Below the pieces are notes generated by a model that searched no databases, was not told where the DNA came from, and saw only the letters and a list, made by a program, of their open reading frames with translations. A DNA stretch of 64,000 nucleotides, from the NCBI GenBank assembly GCA_014155875.1, contig JACEFZ010028301.1, positions 103,501 through 167,500 of the forward strand, given 5' to 3'. This document shows, one piece after another, positions 53,360-63,951 of the stretch. How positions within the stretch are numbered: the first letter of the stretch is position 1; the number at the start of each line of letters is the position of its first letter. A program made the translations under genes and the position numbers. This DNA comes from Cepaea nemoralis (taxonomy: Eukaryota; Mollusca; Gastropoda; Stylommatophora; Helicidae).

Positions 53360-53603
53360 TGGAGTCTCCGTGGCGAAGTAGTCAAGCCGTTTGACTCGGG
53401 CTCCAAAGGTTGTGGGTTCGATTCCGGGCCGCGTCCTTCGCCTCACGAGTGAAAACATTTCGGAGACTCCTGTGGGTCTTCGCTAGAAGGTCGTCGCTTT
53501 GTGCGACGCTTTCCGCGCTGCGGAAAGAGACCGAACCATATGTGATATAACACGGTGCAATGAAGTCGACCCTGTCGACTTTTAAGCGGTTGTTTTTTTT
53601 CCA
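53360..53603 (+). mobile_element. tRNA-Arg-like SINE, second copy, with target duplication
   Basis: It starts tggagtctccgtggcgaagtag, has the B box gggttcgattccgg, and a body with ctcctgtgggtcttcgctag and gcgacgctttccgcgctgcg. It ends cttttaagcggttg plus a T run. The exact duplication gaagataaac flanks it (53,350-53,359 and 53,604-53,613). It is closely similar to the copy at 25,256-25,496, so the family has been active fairly recently. Confidence 0.9.
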
Positions 53604-53749
53604 GAAGATAAACCAAATGCAGCACGCTTCTGAACTATCAATAAACTAAAACAAATAAACCTTTAAAATATGGCTCTAGCCTCATATACCGACCTGAGAC
53701 TCAGTGGATACATGGTGCTCTCCGTGTTTGATAGACTCACTTGAACTCG

Positions 53750-53905
53750 CTGGGTGTTGTAGTTAGTATCACCTTTACTTCCTCAGACATTTCCTGGTAC
53801 CCATGTAAGGTGGGTCGACTGGGATCGCAGATTAATTTTAATAATCCGTCTCTATGCGGATTGAAATCATAACCACTGAGCCGGCGCAGGTGAGCGTCTG
53901 GCTAT
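53750..53905 (-). mobile_element. SINE B copy
   Basis: It has gggtgttgtagttagtatca, cctttacttcctcagacatt, tcctggtacccatgtaaggt, gggtcgactgggatcgcaga and tctatgcggattgaaatcataaccactgagccggcgcagg. The right end is the tRNA-like head on minus. Confidence 0.72.
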
Positions 53906-54247
53906 TATGCCTTTGTGGTCTCCAAAATTTTAGAGAACGGGCTCAGAAGGCGCCTTTTAAAAGCTCATTTGTGGAAGTAAGATTTAGGCGAGGATTGGCG
54001 ACAATACTTTTTAATGTGTTACTTGTAACGTATTAAACTTATATAACCTATAAATATATAAACTTATAAACTTGGACAATTCACCACATGATAACACACA
54101 GATTACCGGAAATGACGTGTAGAAATACTGAAATGGAATATGAGCCTTAGATTTTTACTGGACTCTTTTCGTCACAGATGACGGTTCCGTTAAAATAGTC
54201 ACTTAATGATAATTTAGAGTTAAAGTAACACATGTACCGAACAGAGA

Positions 54248-54400
54248 GTTAGTTGCATGTCCATTGCAAGACGTTGCGGTCAACGCCAGCAATCATTGGC
54301 AACACCAGAATTATTAGCTGTTTGTAATTGTTTACGCTATTTGATGCCAAGTAGCTTGTCACTGCTTCTGAACGGCCAACGCTCACACCAAAAAATCTGT
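54248..54400 (-). mobile_element. SINE A copy
   Basis: It has agttgcatgtccattgcaag, acgttgcggtcaacgccagc, cagaattattagctgtttgt and gcttctgaacggccaacgct. The head is missing. It ends 40 bp before the hAT element. Confidence 0.65.
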
Positions 54401-54437
54401 AACAGTCCACTAAATGTATAAGCCGTGTCGTATATGT

Positions 54438-56764
54438 CAGGGGTGGGCAAACTACGGCCCGCGGGCCGCATGCGGCCCGCCAAGTGATTTTATGCGGCCC
54501 GCGAGGACATTTAGAAATAAAAATGTTTAATTCGTTTTTAAGTTATTTTGTTGAATTTTACAAAATTTCATGTACCGTTATGATGAGTGCCAATAACAAA
54601 CGTAAGATTGAAGATGAATGCTTTTTAATGATGAATGGACAACTAAGTACTGTTTTATAAAAGTTGGTAGCAAATCAGTTTGCTTGTTGTGTCGTGAGTC
54701 AGTGGCTGTCTTCAAGGAGTACAATTTAAAAAGGCATTATCAAACAAAACATTCCGATTTCGGATACAATTTAACGACCGAAGAGAAGTAAAGGAAATGC
54801 CTTGAATTGGTGAAAAATTTGGAGAAACAGCAAACTGTTTTCACTAAACAGTCTTAAATTCAAGATTCTGCAACTGAAGCTAGTCGTGTGCTGTCACACA
54901 AAATTTTAAAATAGAACAAGTCATTTTCTGATGGCGAGTTCATCAAGGAATGTTTGCTAGATGCAGCAAACATTATGTGTCCAGAACAAAAACAAAAAAA
55001 AAAAAAAAAAAAAAAAAGATTTGACAACATTACTTTATCAAGGAGAACTGTGGTCAGACGTGTTGGCAAGATCAGTGACAATTTGATGCATAAACTTCAA
55101 GATGCAAGTAAACAATTTTTGTGGTACTCTCTTGCATTGGATGAGTGTACCGATGTACATGATACTGGCCAATTATTGATATTTATACGTGGAATAAACA
55201 CTTCTTTCAAACTCACTGAAGAGTTACTGAGTGTTGATTCACTCAAAGATACAACCACAGGCCATGATATATTCAATGCTGTTACTAACTGTATTGAAAG
55301 AACTGGATTGGTTTGGAACAAGATGGCAAGTGTTACAACTGACGGAGCTCGAGCTTTGACTGGAAAAAATTTAGGTCTGGTTAAGTTGATAAGTGATAAG
55401 ATTAAAGCAGGATATCCAGATCACACATTATTACCACTTCACTGTGTGATCCACAAGAAAGTCTGTGTAAAACTGTTTTGAATATCAAGCATGTTATTGA
55501 CCCAGTTGTCAGTGTTATCAACCTCATCAGATCAAGAGGACTTAATCACAGACAGTTCAAGTCATTACTTGACGATTTGGAAACTGAACATTCCGATATC
55601 CTGAACCACACCAATGTTCGATGGCTGAGTCACGGCAAGGTGTTGAGGCGATTGTGGGAACTCAGAGAAGAAATAGTGATGTTCCTAGAGATGAAGGGCA
55701 TTGCATGTGACTTTAATACTAACATTGTCAATAAAGAGTGGCAGTTAGACTTTATGTTTGCCATTGAAATTATGGAAAAGTAAAATGAACTGAATGTCAA
55801 ACTTCAGGGCAATGGTGTGTTTGCACATGAATTGTATGTACATGTAAAATCATTTCAGGCAAAACTCTCACTGTTCTCCAGAAAAGCAACTGAAAAAATA
55901 TTTGGTCACTTCCATTTGCTGAAACAAGAAGCCATTTATGGTGAAATGACTGAAAAATACAAAGCCCAATTAGATGCATTGATTGAAGAATTTGGATGGA
56001 GATTCCAAGATTTCAAGAAATTAGAGCCATAGTTCAATATTCTCAGTTCACATTTTAGTGCAGAAGCTGATACAGCCATAGAGGACATACAGTGGGAGCT
56101 GCTTGACTTACAAGCAGATCATGACCTGAAAGAGAAATTCAAGACAGATGGTTTGCTGGATTTCTATGGATCTTTATCACAAGAATCATTTCCCAACTTG
56201 AACAACTTTGCAGCTAAACTTTTATCATTGTTTGGATCAACATACATTTGCGAACACGCATTCTCTTGCTTGAAGATCAACAAATCTAAGAATAGGTATT
56301 TATTATCGGACTGCAACTAGCATGCTGTCATGCGAATTTCAATAAGTAAACTAGCTCCAGATTTCAAGAATATTGTCAAAAATTGCAATCAGTTACATAC
56401 ATCGCATTAGAAATCAACAACTGTAGTGACAATGCAGTCGCTGTGTGTCTAAATTAAAGCCATTGATAGATAATAAAGAATATTTATTATGATAACAAGT
56501 TGTGAAATCGTGTTATCAAATTAGTAAAAGTGTTTGTCTATACTGTCAAATATAATGTTTAAGTGTATAAGTGAAATAAAATTGCAATAATTAGTTATTT
56601 ATGTTGCTTAATAATCTATAAATAATTATTAATTCTTATTGTGATAGGTTTCTGTAAACAAAATGGATATATATATATATATATCCATTTGACATACATG
56701 CGGCCCACCAATAGCTTTACATTTGTCAATGCGGCCCTCGGCCCGAAAAGTTTGCCCACCCCTG
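54438..56764 (+). mobile_element. hAT transposon, near full length, 8-bp target duplication
   Basis: The element starts caggggtgggcaaactacgg and ends with the reverse complement (gtttgcccacccctg). The exact duplication gtatatgt flanks it at 54,430-54,437 and 56,765-56,772. GC-rich subterminal repeats (cggcccgcgggccgcatgcg) lie inside the left end, and gcggcccacc and gcggccctcggcccg inside the right. Length 2.33 kb fits an autonomous hAT with a single-exon transposase. The coding region is broken, so this copy is now non-autonomous, but its ends may still be recognised. Confidence 0.95.
54577..56410 (+). pseudogene. hAT transposase (GTF2IRD2/ZBED-like), multiply broken
   Basis: Order of parts: KRKIEDECF, then after a one-base deletion in the T run near 54,620, KYCFIKVGSKSVCLLCRESV and KRHYQTKHSDFG, a BED-like zinc finger with C-x2-C ... 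H-x4-H. The RNase H-like core follows: ALDECTDVHDTGQLLIFIRG (first catalytic Asp block, about 55,137), then MASVTTDGARALTGKNLGLV (second Asp, about 55,327). A deletion near 55,452 shifts the frame. LNHRQFKSLLDDLETEHSDI and NVRWLSHGKVLRRLWELREE follow, and the C-terminal dimerisation part has CEHAFSCLKINKSKNRYLLS (about 56,250). In-frame stops include those near 54,789, 54,856 and 55,782. An A run of 24 (54,994-55,017) has expanded a Lys stretch. The family is related to the domesticated GTF2IRD2 and ZBED genes, from memory. Confidence 0.9.
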
Positions 56765-56779
56765 GTATATGTGGTTCAT

Positions 56780-58185
56780 CATTGGTCGTCACGTGACCTG
56801 CAGCACAACTGTAACCATAGACGACGTGTGTAACGCCGGTAACAATCAACACTTGTACCAGTCCCTCTCCTACCATCAGACCTAAAAATAAACACCGTGT
56901 TCACAAAATCAATTTAATAAGCACAATTCACCAATGTTTCCTTATAGACTATCTTCAATCACACACTGACCATTGTGGCACATAGTGAAAGTGACGCCCG
57001 AACTAACTTCTCTGGGCTATGCTGCTAAACTCTCGGGAGGACTGCCTACTATTGCACTTCCTGTACGCCCAAAAATCCATGAACTCTAAAAACTCGAAAT
57101 TACTCTAACAACTTTCGAACTTCAATTGCAAGCTGCTGAACTCTTGGCAGCACCCCCTTCCGCACTCTAGGCTGAACTCCTCGAGGCGTAAGCTCTGAAA
57201 CTGCACGGCATTTCTGCACTGCAACCTGCACGGCAATTCCGCACTGCACTTCATTTCAACTCTAAGCCAAAACTGCCTCAGGCCGAACTCGACTAAACTC
57301 TAAGCAGCAGCTCAACTCGGCATCTCTAGAGAAACCTAAACTTCGACTGTCAGGTCTCGGCGGGCAACTAACTCTAACTCCAGGCAGCACTCCCTAACCC
57401 ACAACTACTCGGCCCCCCCACCCCCAACTAATTTCCTCTAGTCTTCAACTGTCCCTGTGTAGCAATTCAACTCTAGTCTGCACTGTCCATCTATCTGTGC
57501 TCACTTGGGCAGAACCTCCTCATACACTCTGGGCTCACCATGTCTGTCCTATGTGTCCTATCTTGTCTTGTCTCTCGTGCATGGCCTCCCGAGGCCAACT
57601 CCCAGTTAACTAACTAAACTACGGGCAGCATCCCCTTCACCACTCTAAACTGAACTGCAGACTAACCGTGTTTGGACAGCACTCTAAGCTCAGCATGTCA
57701 GGGCAACACTCCCTTCAGGCCGAACTCTGCTACTGCGGAAGTACCCTTCTAATCTTAAACACGCCTTTCTCTTTAAATTAGAAGATTCACTACAGCACGC
57801 CTTTCTTGTTAAACATTCTAAACTCTAAATACTCTTCTTGGACCAGACATATTAAACCTGAATAATGCTCAAGGCTACCTCGTGCGACCTTATCTTCCAA
57901 GCAACAACTCTGACTTGTTTATCAGACACAACACAAAATACTAACCTTCCTACACTACACTCCCCGTGCCTTGCAATAAAACCCGACTTGTTTACTTTTT
58001 CACAACCAGACGCACAACCCAGATGACCTTCCTACACCAAGTTTCTTAAAAGCGTTCCTACTACACCTCCCTACCCCGGAACACTGACTTACTGGGTTTG
58101 GGTAACTATTGGGTACGTTGATCTTAGTTCGTCGATCTGTCATACTCAGTCTATCTCGTCTCATATCTTCTTGTTATTCTTGTAC
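56780..58185. other. C-rich, G-poor unclassified region
   Basis: Between about 57,000 and 57,850 the plus strand is strongly enriched in C over G. The phrases gaactctaa, actctaagc, gcagcac and ggccgaactc return at irregular spacing. No stable period, ORF or transposon end was found. It may be an old, scrambled minisatellite or a retroelement UTR. Confidence 0.4.
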
Positions 58186-58189
58186 CTTG

Positions 58190-58325
58190 CAGTGTCTAGG
58201 TGAAGTATAAGCAGCGGGAAAGTGCCCTCTTATAGCCTTCATGTATCGATATTCCCATGGACTCTGCTATTCCCTCCGTCCATCGTTTACGTGGTTGGCC
58301 TCTTCCTCTGCTTCCATCAGCCTGT
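58190..58325 (-). pseudogene. LINE B C-terminal fragment
   Basis: The minus strand reads the G-R-G-R-P-R-K-R-W-T-x-G-I stretch followed by AESMGISIHEGYKRALSRCL, matching 10,005-10,170 and 23,660-23,945 at protein and DNA level (tgggaatatcgatacatgaa). Confidence 0.7.
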
Positions 58326-58354
58326 TACAAATCACCTCAAAGGGTATCTCCTCC

Positions 58355-58615
58355 GAATCAGCCCCCGGTTGATTCGAGCCCGGTGTATGGGGTTCCTGGG
58401 CTGCTGTTCCATATTTGTGAAACCAGAATGCACTCGATGGATGACGTGGTCAGTATCTGGGTGGCCGCCTTTATTTCCCAGAACATTTCCTGGCACCCAC
58501 TTTAGGTTGGGCCGGGCTGGGAGTCCTGGTCAGTCTGACATGGCTTCATGCCTGGATGGAGATCCGAACTGATGAACGCCGGGCCGACAGGCAAGCTTTC
58601 TAACCATTACAACAC
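58355..58615 (-). mobile_element. SINE B copy
   Basis: It has gatgacgtggtcagtatctg, gtggccgcctttatttccca, gaacatttcctggcacccac, ggttgggccgggctgggagt and gccgggccgacaggcaagctttctaacca. The right end is the tRNA-like head on minus. The segment to the left (58,355-58,440) may be an additional tRNA-like piece (gattcgagcc). Confidence 0.75.
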
Positions 58616-58687
58616 CTTCATGAATTCTACTTTCGTAATGTTTCAGCTAAATATTCTCCAGAGAACCATAGTTCCTAACAAAATTTC

Positions 58688-58920
58688 CTTTACGGGACGT
58701 CGCAGTCAATCCCAGCATTGTTATTTTGCTGTGTGTGATTTATTTGCAAGTTTTCGCTTAATAGTTTGTCGTTGCTTTCTGAACGACGGCACTCATACCT
58801 TTATGAACACCAACGCCAGGCGGTCTGCTGCCAAATATCCCGCAGCTGTGCTTCGAACGTGGGTATGCGGGATTGCGAATTGCATTCTTAACCCTTTCGA
58901 AACAGAGCCGGCATTGTAAT
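58688..58920 (-). mobile_element. SINE A copy
   Basis: It has ttacgggacgtcgcagtcaa, tcccagcattgttattttgc, gcaagttttcgcttaatagt and cgttgctttctgaacgacgg, followed by aacaccaacgccaggcggtctgctgccaaat, cgcagctgtgcttcgaacgt and gggtatgcgggattgcgaatt. It is one of the most complete copies on the head side. Confidence 0.8.
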
Positions 58921-58929
58921 GAAGAAAGG

Positions 58930-59275
58930 AAAAAAAACACAACAAGACAGATTAAGAATCGTCAAAATAATGATCAACTGTAGGAAACAGCTTCTAATAG
59001 TACATGCATAGACACTCGAATAAGTGCATAGCTGTTCCTACTTATGACAATTAACAACAGATGATGGAAGCTGCAAAGAAGACATTAAAAAAAAGGAACA
59101 GAAATCGCCAAAATAATACAAGTAATTCACAACAATAGGAAACAGTTTCTCAAATCAAAACAGCAAAGTTACGGATTCAAATTAAGTGTGATAAAGTGTT
59201 AATTTGCTATTCACTATTGTATGTTGGGGAATGACCAGTAGAAAAAAAAAATGAGGGAAATACTAACACTTTCGA
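58930..59275. other. AT-rich unclassified DNA
   Basis: The words gaaacagcttct and gaaacagtttct return once (about 58,984 and 59,142) with similar flanks, hinting at an old duplication. Nothing else is seen. Confidence 0.35.
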
Positions 59276-59284
59276 AATGTGTCA

Positions 59285-59512
59285 TATAGAAGATAAAACA
59301 TGTAGTTTAGAAGAGAACACTTGAAGTATAGAAGAAGAAACGTGTAGTATAGAATAGAAAGCGTTTAGTATAGAAGAAAACGTAGAGCATAGAAGAGAAA
59401 ACGCGCAGTATATTCGTAGAAGAGAAAACGTGTAGTATAGAAGAGAAAAAGTGCAGTATAGAAGAGAAAACGTGTATTATAGAAGAAAACGTATGATATA
59501 GAAGAGAAAAAG
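59285..59512. repeat. Degenerate 19-27-bp tandem repeat, about 10 copies
   Basis: The unit is close to gtagtatagaagagaaaac. Lengths vary because gaga steps are gained or lost. Confidence 0.85.
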
Positions 59513-59803
59513 TCAGGTCTTCTGGACCACACAAAGGGAAGCATCTATATGAGTCATGTCTTCTGGACCGCACTAAGGGGAGCATCTATCTCAGTCAGGT
59601 CTTCTGGACCACACAAAATGGAGCATCCTATCGCAGTCAGGTCTTCTGGACCACACAAAGGGGAGCATATAACGGAGTCAGGTTGTTTGGACCGCACAAA
59701 GGGCAGTATCTGTCGGAGTCAAGTTGTCTAGTCCACACAAAGGGCAGCATCTATCTGAATCAGGTCGTATGGACCGCACAAAGGGCAGCATCTGTCGGAG
59801 CCA
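59513..59803. repeat. 41-bp tandem repeat, 7 copies
   Basis: The unit is close to gtcaggtcttctggaccaca followed by caaaggggagcatctatctga. All seven copies are 41 bp except the third (42 bp). Left copies resemble one another, as do right copies. It directly adjoins the previous array. Confidence 0.92.
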
Positions 59804-60113
59804 GGTTTCCTCCATCCCCGCCAGTATTAAAGTATCACTTCCCCAGGGACCGTGTGGTACGTTCATCTTTCCTTCCCCACGCTTAGAAATCAGTAGCGTG
59901 TGCAAAATTGGGACTGAAACTTCACATCAGTGAAGAGGCATATTGGAATGCATCAGGACTGGATTCAATTAGGCATAGGTTGGTAGTGTTTTATTATGAA
60001 GATTGAGGTATTTCATTGTGAATTAAGTCAAACCCAACGCACAGTGGGAAAATGTTTGACTACAATTCGTATAGTTAAAGGGAACATACTAACGCCTAGA
60101 TACTCGATTACTT

Positions 60114-60737
60114 ATGTTTAGAAATGTTCATATGCTTTATCGTCATCTTCAACAAGTGAATAGGTACAATTATCTCGGAACAGTAATAACATCTGATGGG
60201 AGATGCCTTGAAGAGATTAGAACAAGAATCGCCATGGCAAAAGTAGCCTTTAGCAAGATGAAAAACATACTGACCGATAAAAAGATGTCAATTGAAACAA
60301 GAAAAATAGTGTTGAGGGGATACATAGAGCCTGTTCTTTTGTATGGATGTGAAACTTGGACAATGTGCAGTCAAGCTGAAAAATATCTGATGGCTATAGA
60401 AATGTGGTTTCTGAGGAAAATGCAAAGAATACCATGGACAGCCAGAAAGACCAATGAACAAGTCCTTCAAGAAACAAATGAAGATCGTAAACTGATTAGA
60501 GACATTAGACGTAGACAGTCAAAATTTTTTGGGCATGTTATGCGAAGAAATGATTTGGAGAACTTGGTGACAACTGGTAAGATCGAGAGGAACACACCAA
60601 GGGGAAGACCTACAAGCAAGTACCTGGATGGCTTGGCCTCGTGGCATGGTCGAGACAGAAACACGGAGCTGATCCACGACTCTGGTGATCGAGTGAGATG
60701 GCAGATCATGACCGCCCACGCTTATCGGCATAGCACA
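60114..60737 (+). pseudogene. LINE A C-terminal third, best-preserved copy
   Basis: An uninterrupted frame of 208 codons reads LQQVNRYNYLGTVITSDGRC, KKMSIETRKIVLRGYIEPVL, LYGCETWTMCSQAEKYLMAI, EMWFLRKMQRIPWTARKTNE, DIRRRQSKFFGHVMRRNDLE and YLDGLASWHGRDRNTELIHD, and ends MTAHAYRHST. This is the thumb and basic C-terminal region that follows the YADD motif in this LINE group. The copy is 5'-truncated in the LINE manner. It ends at its stop with a gatggatggat tail (60,739-60,750). Lack of any frame break suggests a recent insertion and shows that the family was recently active. Confidence 0.88.
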
Positions 60738-60754
60738 TGATGGATGGATGGATA

Positions 60755-61024
60755 TCGTCATCTAGAATGCTTTGCGATGTATTTTTGGTGACCTTCGCGC
60801 AATTTTAATTGCCATATAGAATTCTGAAATGACACATCATAGTGACTCCAAAAGAACATCAATGGAAGGTATGATTATTGTATCAAGAGGCATGTGAACT
60901 TAAAGGTAGACACAATATATATAAACACTCTGGACACTACAATACATGAGGGAGAGGTCATGACGAAAGATCTAGCCTCTTTCCCGAGGGCGGTTATAAT
61001 GGAAGTGCTCTACAAAGTGACTGT
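60755..61024. other. Unclassified DNA
   Basis: No recognisable coding or repeat feature. Confidence 0.35.
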
Positions 61025-61215
61025 GCACTAAGTATTTCAGCCAAAGTATTATTATTATTTATTATATTTATTCACTTCATTTGATATATAACTCTGCATC
61101 ATTCATTCACCTGGCTAGATGCGGCGAAATATGTCAGGTATAAAATCGTGCAATGTACTGTTTAAGACGTTTTCGTTGAAATCTACTACGGGACTACATT
61201 GTTTTGAATATCTAC
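61025..61215 (+). repeat. Dispersed repeat R1, copy 6
   Basis: It has tatttcagccaaagtattat, atttattcacttcatttgat, ctagatgcggcgaaatatgt and aaaatcgtgcaatgtactgt, followed by tctactacgggactacattgttttgaatat. It is the most complete linear copy. Confidence 0.72.
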
Positions 61216-61620
61216 AAAGAACCTGCCACATAATGACGGTGACTTATTATTACAAAGACAAATAACACCATCACTTGGCTTCACAGATAGGGCGTCAACC
61301 CTCAACAAAAACTAAGCGCGGCTGTTTGTTTCTCATTAACTTCAAAGGTGATTACCATTGTTATATTTTATGGTATCATCTCTTAGGGAGAATAAATCAA
61401 CGAAAGATTCGCATTTTCAGGGCATTAAATGCCGGGCTTGCTAATGTGAATGCTTGTTGCAGGTGTAATTGATGCCCCTTAGTGTAGGATTTGTTGTTGT
61501 CAACCACCACAATATAACTTTCACCTGTTACTAAAATAATAAAAGAAAAAACACCGTAGTCACATCTTGAGACATATTGTGTATAAAAGTTAGTTGCATA
61601 TCCTCAACCTCATCTATTCT
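61216..61620. other. Unclassified DNA
   Basis: Nothing supportable. Weak resemblance to SINE ends (agttgcatatcctc at about 61,592) may mark a lost SINE A 3' end. Confidence 0.3.
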
Positions 61621-61624
61621 TGGC

Positions 61625-61945
61625 CTCTACTATATCAGTTTTACTGGTCACAACTGTAATACTAATGTTTATCTTCCAGTTCTACATTCTGTTCCTACAC
61701 GATATACTGGTCAACACCATTAACGTTATTTACCTTCCGGTTTCACATTCTTTTACTACCCGATATACTATCAGCACCTTTAATGTTATTTACCCCCGAT
61801 TTCAATTTCATTTACTACCCGTTATATTAGTTAACACCTTTAATGTTATTTACTTTCAGGCCCACATTCTGTTACTACCTGATGTATTGGTCAATACCTT
61901 TAATACTAATGTTTACTTTCCAAGCCCAAATTCTGTTACTACATT
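61625..61945. repeat. Degenerate 58-66-bp tandem repeat, 5 copies
   Basis: The unit is close to cacattctgttactacccga, tatactggtcaacaccttta and atgttatttactttccggcc. It stays open on plus for 183 codons because most units keep frame, giving repeated V-N-T-F-N-V-I-Y. I do not regard this as a gene. Confidence 0.82.
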
Positions 61946-62179
61946 TGTTTACGGTAGGCTAAATTTTTCTACCATTCCCTCACATTTTCACTTTCACCTC
62001 ATTAATTTTTGTGGCCTCTGGCGCAATTCTAATAACAGAACTAATGGTAGCTTTGTTCTTGTCGGTGCTAACCGAAATCTTGCCACCGATACCTGGCTGG
62101 ATCTGTTCACAGCCCGGAGGCTGCAACTGGGTTTTAATCTTCTTTCTACTTCGTTCATTTTCATACGTTAAAATTTAGG

Positions 62180-62437
62180 TTTGCGTGACTGAATGGATGA
62201 GAGGGTTCGTTCTTAAACATATGGTGTACTGATGCCGAGGTAGTGGGTTCAACCCCTACACTGGTCAGTAGGACTAACATGTTGACTTCTCGCCTTTGAC
62301 ATGGGGACGTAAATTACAAGTACCTCTGGTAGGGGGGAAAGCTAATCCACACGCAAAAATCAGTCGAGTACTACTAGAAGTAGTAGCATGTGTATCGACC
62401 ATGGTTGAGTTGACGGTGAGCGAGGAACACACAAACA
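62180..62437 (+). mobile_element. SINE C, complete copy (head plus body)
   Basis: The head is tgcgtgactgaatggatgag, gttcgttcttaaacatatgg, tgtactgatgccgaggtagt and gggttcaacccctacactgg (B box ggttcaaccc). The body is gtcagtaggactaacatgtt, gacttctcgcctttgacatg, gtaaattacaagtacctctg and gggaaagctaatccacacgc, ending gtgagcgagg. It establishes that head and body, which are separated at 47.8-48.7 kb, belong together. Confidence 0.8.
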
Positions 62438-62542
62438 CACACATCCAGATGAATATGTCATGTACAGCAAGTAACTTGGGCTTGTTTAAACACACATCCA
62501 GATGAATATGTCATGTACAGCAAGTAACTTGGGCTTGTTCAA
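62438..62542. repeat. 53-bp tandem duplication
   Basis: The sequence cacatccagatgaatatgtc, followed by atgtacagcaagtaacttgg and gcttgttt, occurs at 62,440 and again at 62,493 with at most one difference. It is a recent local duplication at the SINE C/LINE boundary. Confidence 0.92.
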
Positions 62543-62713
62543 ATCTCTGTACAGTTTTTCAATGATGGAGTCCGTGTGTGTCAAAACAGTTTTCACATTT
62601 TTACACATCTTGAATACTCTTGCAGCACCTGGTTTGTGTTTAAAATAAAAATCCGCTCCACAGTTACATTCACCGGTGTCGCCTATGTTTATTTTGTTGA
62701 ATATGTGGTCCAC
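62486..62713 (-). pseudogene. LINE C-terminal Cys-rich fragment
   Basis: The minus frame reads MDHIFNKINIGDTGECNCGA then a diverged tail with HTDSIIEKLYRDLNKPKLLA. The first 18 residues correspond to F-N-K-L-N-I-G-D-T-D-E-C-x-C-G of the segment at 24,720-24,885. The later part is not recognised and its 3' end overlaps the 53-bp duplication. Confidence 0.5.
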
Positions 62714-62790
62714 ATCCTGTTTCTTAGAAGATAATATGAAAATTGCTATTTGTTCACTTCGATACTTCGATTAAATTGGTAAATATTTTT

Positions 62791-62834
62791 TGGGGGGGGG
62801 GGGGGGGGGTGGGGGAGGGGGGGGGGGGGAGGGC
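62791..62834. repeat. G-run block
   Basis: G tracts interrupted only by single t or a residues over 44 bases. High G-quadruplex potential on plus. Confidence 0.92.
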
Positions 62835-62839
62835 TGCTC

Positions 62840-63380
62840 TATTTCTCACCTGGTTCTATTAAAGAAGACAAAGGGGTTCTTTTCCGAGGCTTTAGAGATG
62901 TTAGATATACCATTACTCTGTGGGTGATATGATGAATCATAGATTGGCTGAAATACATAATACACTTAATCATTTATACTATTCGAATGTGAAGCATATA
63001 TTATTCCCACGGCAATTGCAGAGTCACTATAAGGTCTTTCTGTCTGCACAATCAGGTGTTTGACCATCCCCGAGAAGGTTAACCCGGTAAACAAGCCCGC
63101 AGAAGTCGGAGTGCGCCTAACGGCGCAAGAACGCGCCCCGCTGAAAAGGGACACGCAATCACATCCGAAAAAAAAACTCCGGGTGAAAAGGGGAAAGACA
63201 ATAATCGCAGTGGCCTCGGTGTATTTGAGTAATCGTTTATTGTTCGTTGAATGCAGTATAAGAAACGCCTTTGCTTTATTCACTGTATGAGTCTAAGTTA
63301 GACGTCATGTAAAGGTGACACTTAAGTAGTTCGGATATTTATCCTGACGCAGTATTTTTCTGCTGATTACTAGCAGATAG
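62840..63380. other. Unclassified DNA with a short basic frame
   Basis: The segment 63,060-63,290 is GC-richer and open for 76 codons on plus (Lys/Arg-rich middle) without a motif. An agaagtcggagtgcgcctaa stretch recalls SINE C body sequence at 48,558. I see nothing firm. Confidence 0.3.
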
Positions 63381-63384
63381 TGGT

Positions 63385-63895
63385 GTACTTAATTTGAGAG
63401 TGAGAACACTGTGCATGTTGTTTTATCTTTACTTATCTTCTCTAGCCATATCTTTGACCATTCCTCTAACACCGATAAGGCCTGCTGCATCCTTGTGTTT
63501 GCTGCATCCTTGTGTTTGCGGTTCTAATATATTGTTATCCATATAGCTCTGTCGTCTACAAATGGGAGAGTATGTTCTCTGGCTGGAAAATGTTCTGTAA
63601 TATCATTTATAAATGCCAGAAGCAATGTTGGTGACAGAACTCCCAATTGGAGACACTATGCTCAATCATCATCTTCTTTCTAGTTTGTCCTTTCTACCTT
63701 TGTCCTTTTGCAGTTCTGTTCTCAAAGTAGCGGCTGATCTATCTGTATATTTCCCCACACATCCAGAATATTTACAATTTTACTTTCAGTCTCTCATTCC
63801 ATACTTTCTCAAATATTGTTGTCTAAATCTACACAGACCCCTAGTGTTTGATCCTTCCCTCTGAAAGGTGTCCACGAAATTGGAACTTAAATTTG
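63385..63895 (-). pseudogene. I/Jockey-like LINE reverse-transcriptase fragment
   Basis: On minus, in order with frameshifts: FEKVWNERLKVKL near motif A (about 63,790-63,830), GSSVTNIASG in place of the G-S-V-L-S-P block (about 63,640), LAFINDITEHFPAREHTLPF, then VDDRAIWIT (motif C, F-V-D-D in place of Y-A-D-D, about 63,540-63,560). LSVLEEWSKIWLEKISKDKT then TCTVFSLSN follow before the stop near 63,390. This block order is typical of I/Jockey-type RT (L-x-x-W-x-x-x-W-x-L-x-x-x-x-x-K-T). A duplicated ctgcatccttgtgtttg at 63,483-63,516 breaks it. Confidence 0.75.
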
Positions 63896-63930
63896 TCTTT
63901 TGTGCCACCGAGCCATACCAGAGTCGAAAC

Positions 63931-63951
63931 ACCCCCCCCCCCCCCCCCCCT
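63931..63951. repeat. C run
   Basis: About 21 consecutive C residues flanked by aaca and ttcc. It is part of a set of C/G homopolymers scattered through the window. Confidence 0.95.

Noticed and set aside
61620..62171. 183-codon frame on plus
   Set aside because: Two thirds of it is a degenerate tandem repeat whose unit is near 60 bp, and no domain is recognisable.
63060..63290. 76-codon Lys/Arg-rich frame
   Set aside because: Short, without motif, and partly similar to SINE C body sequence.
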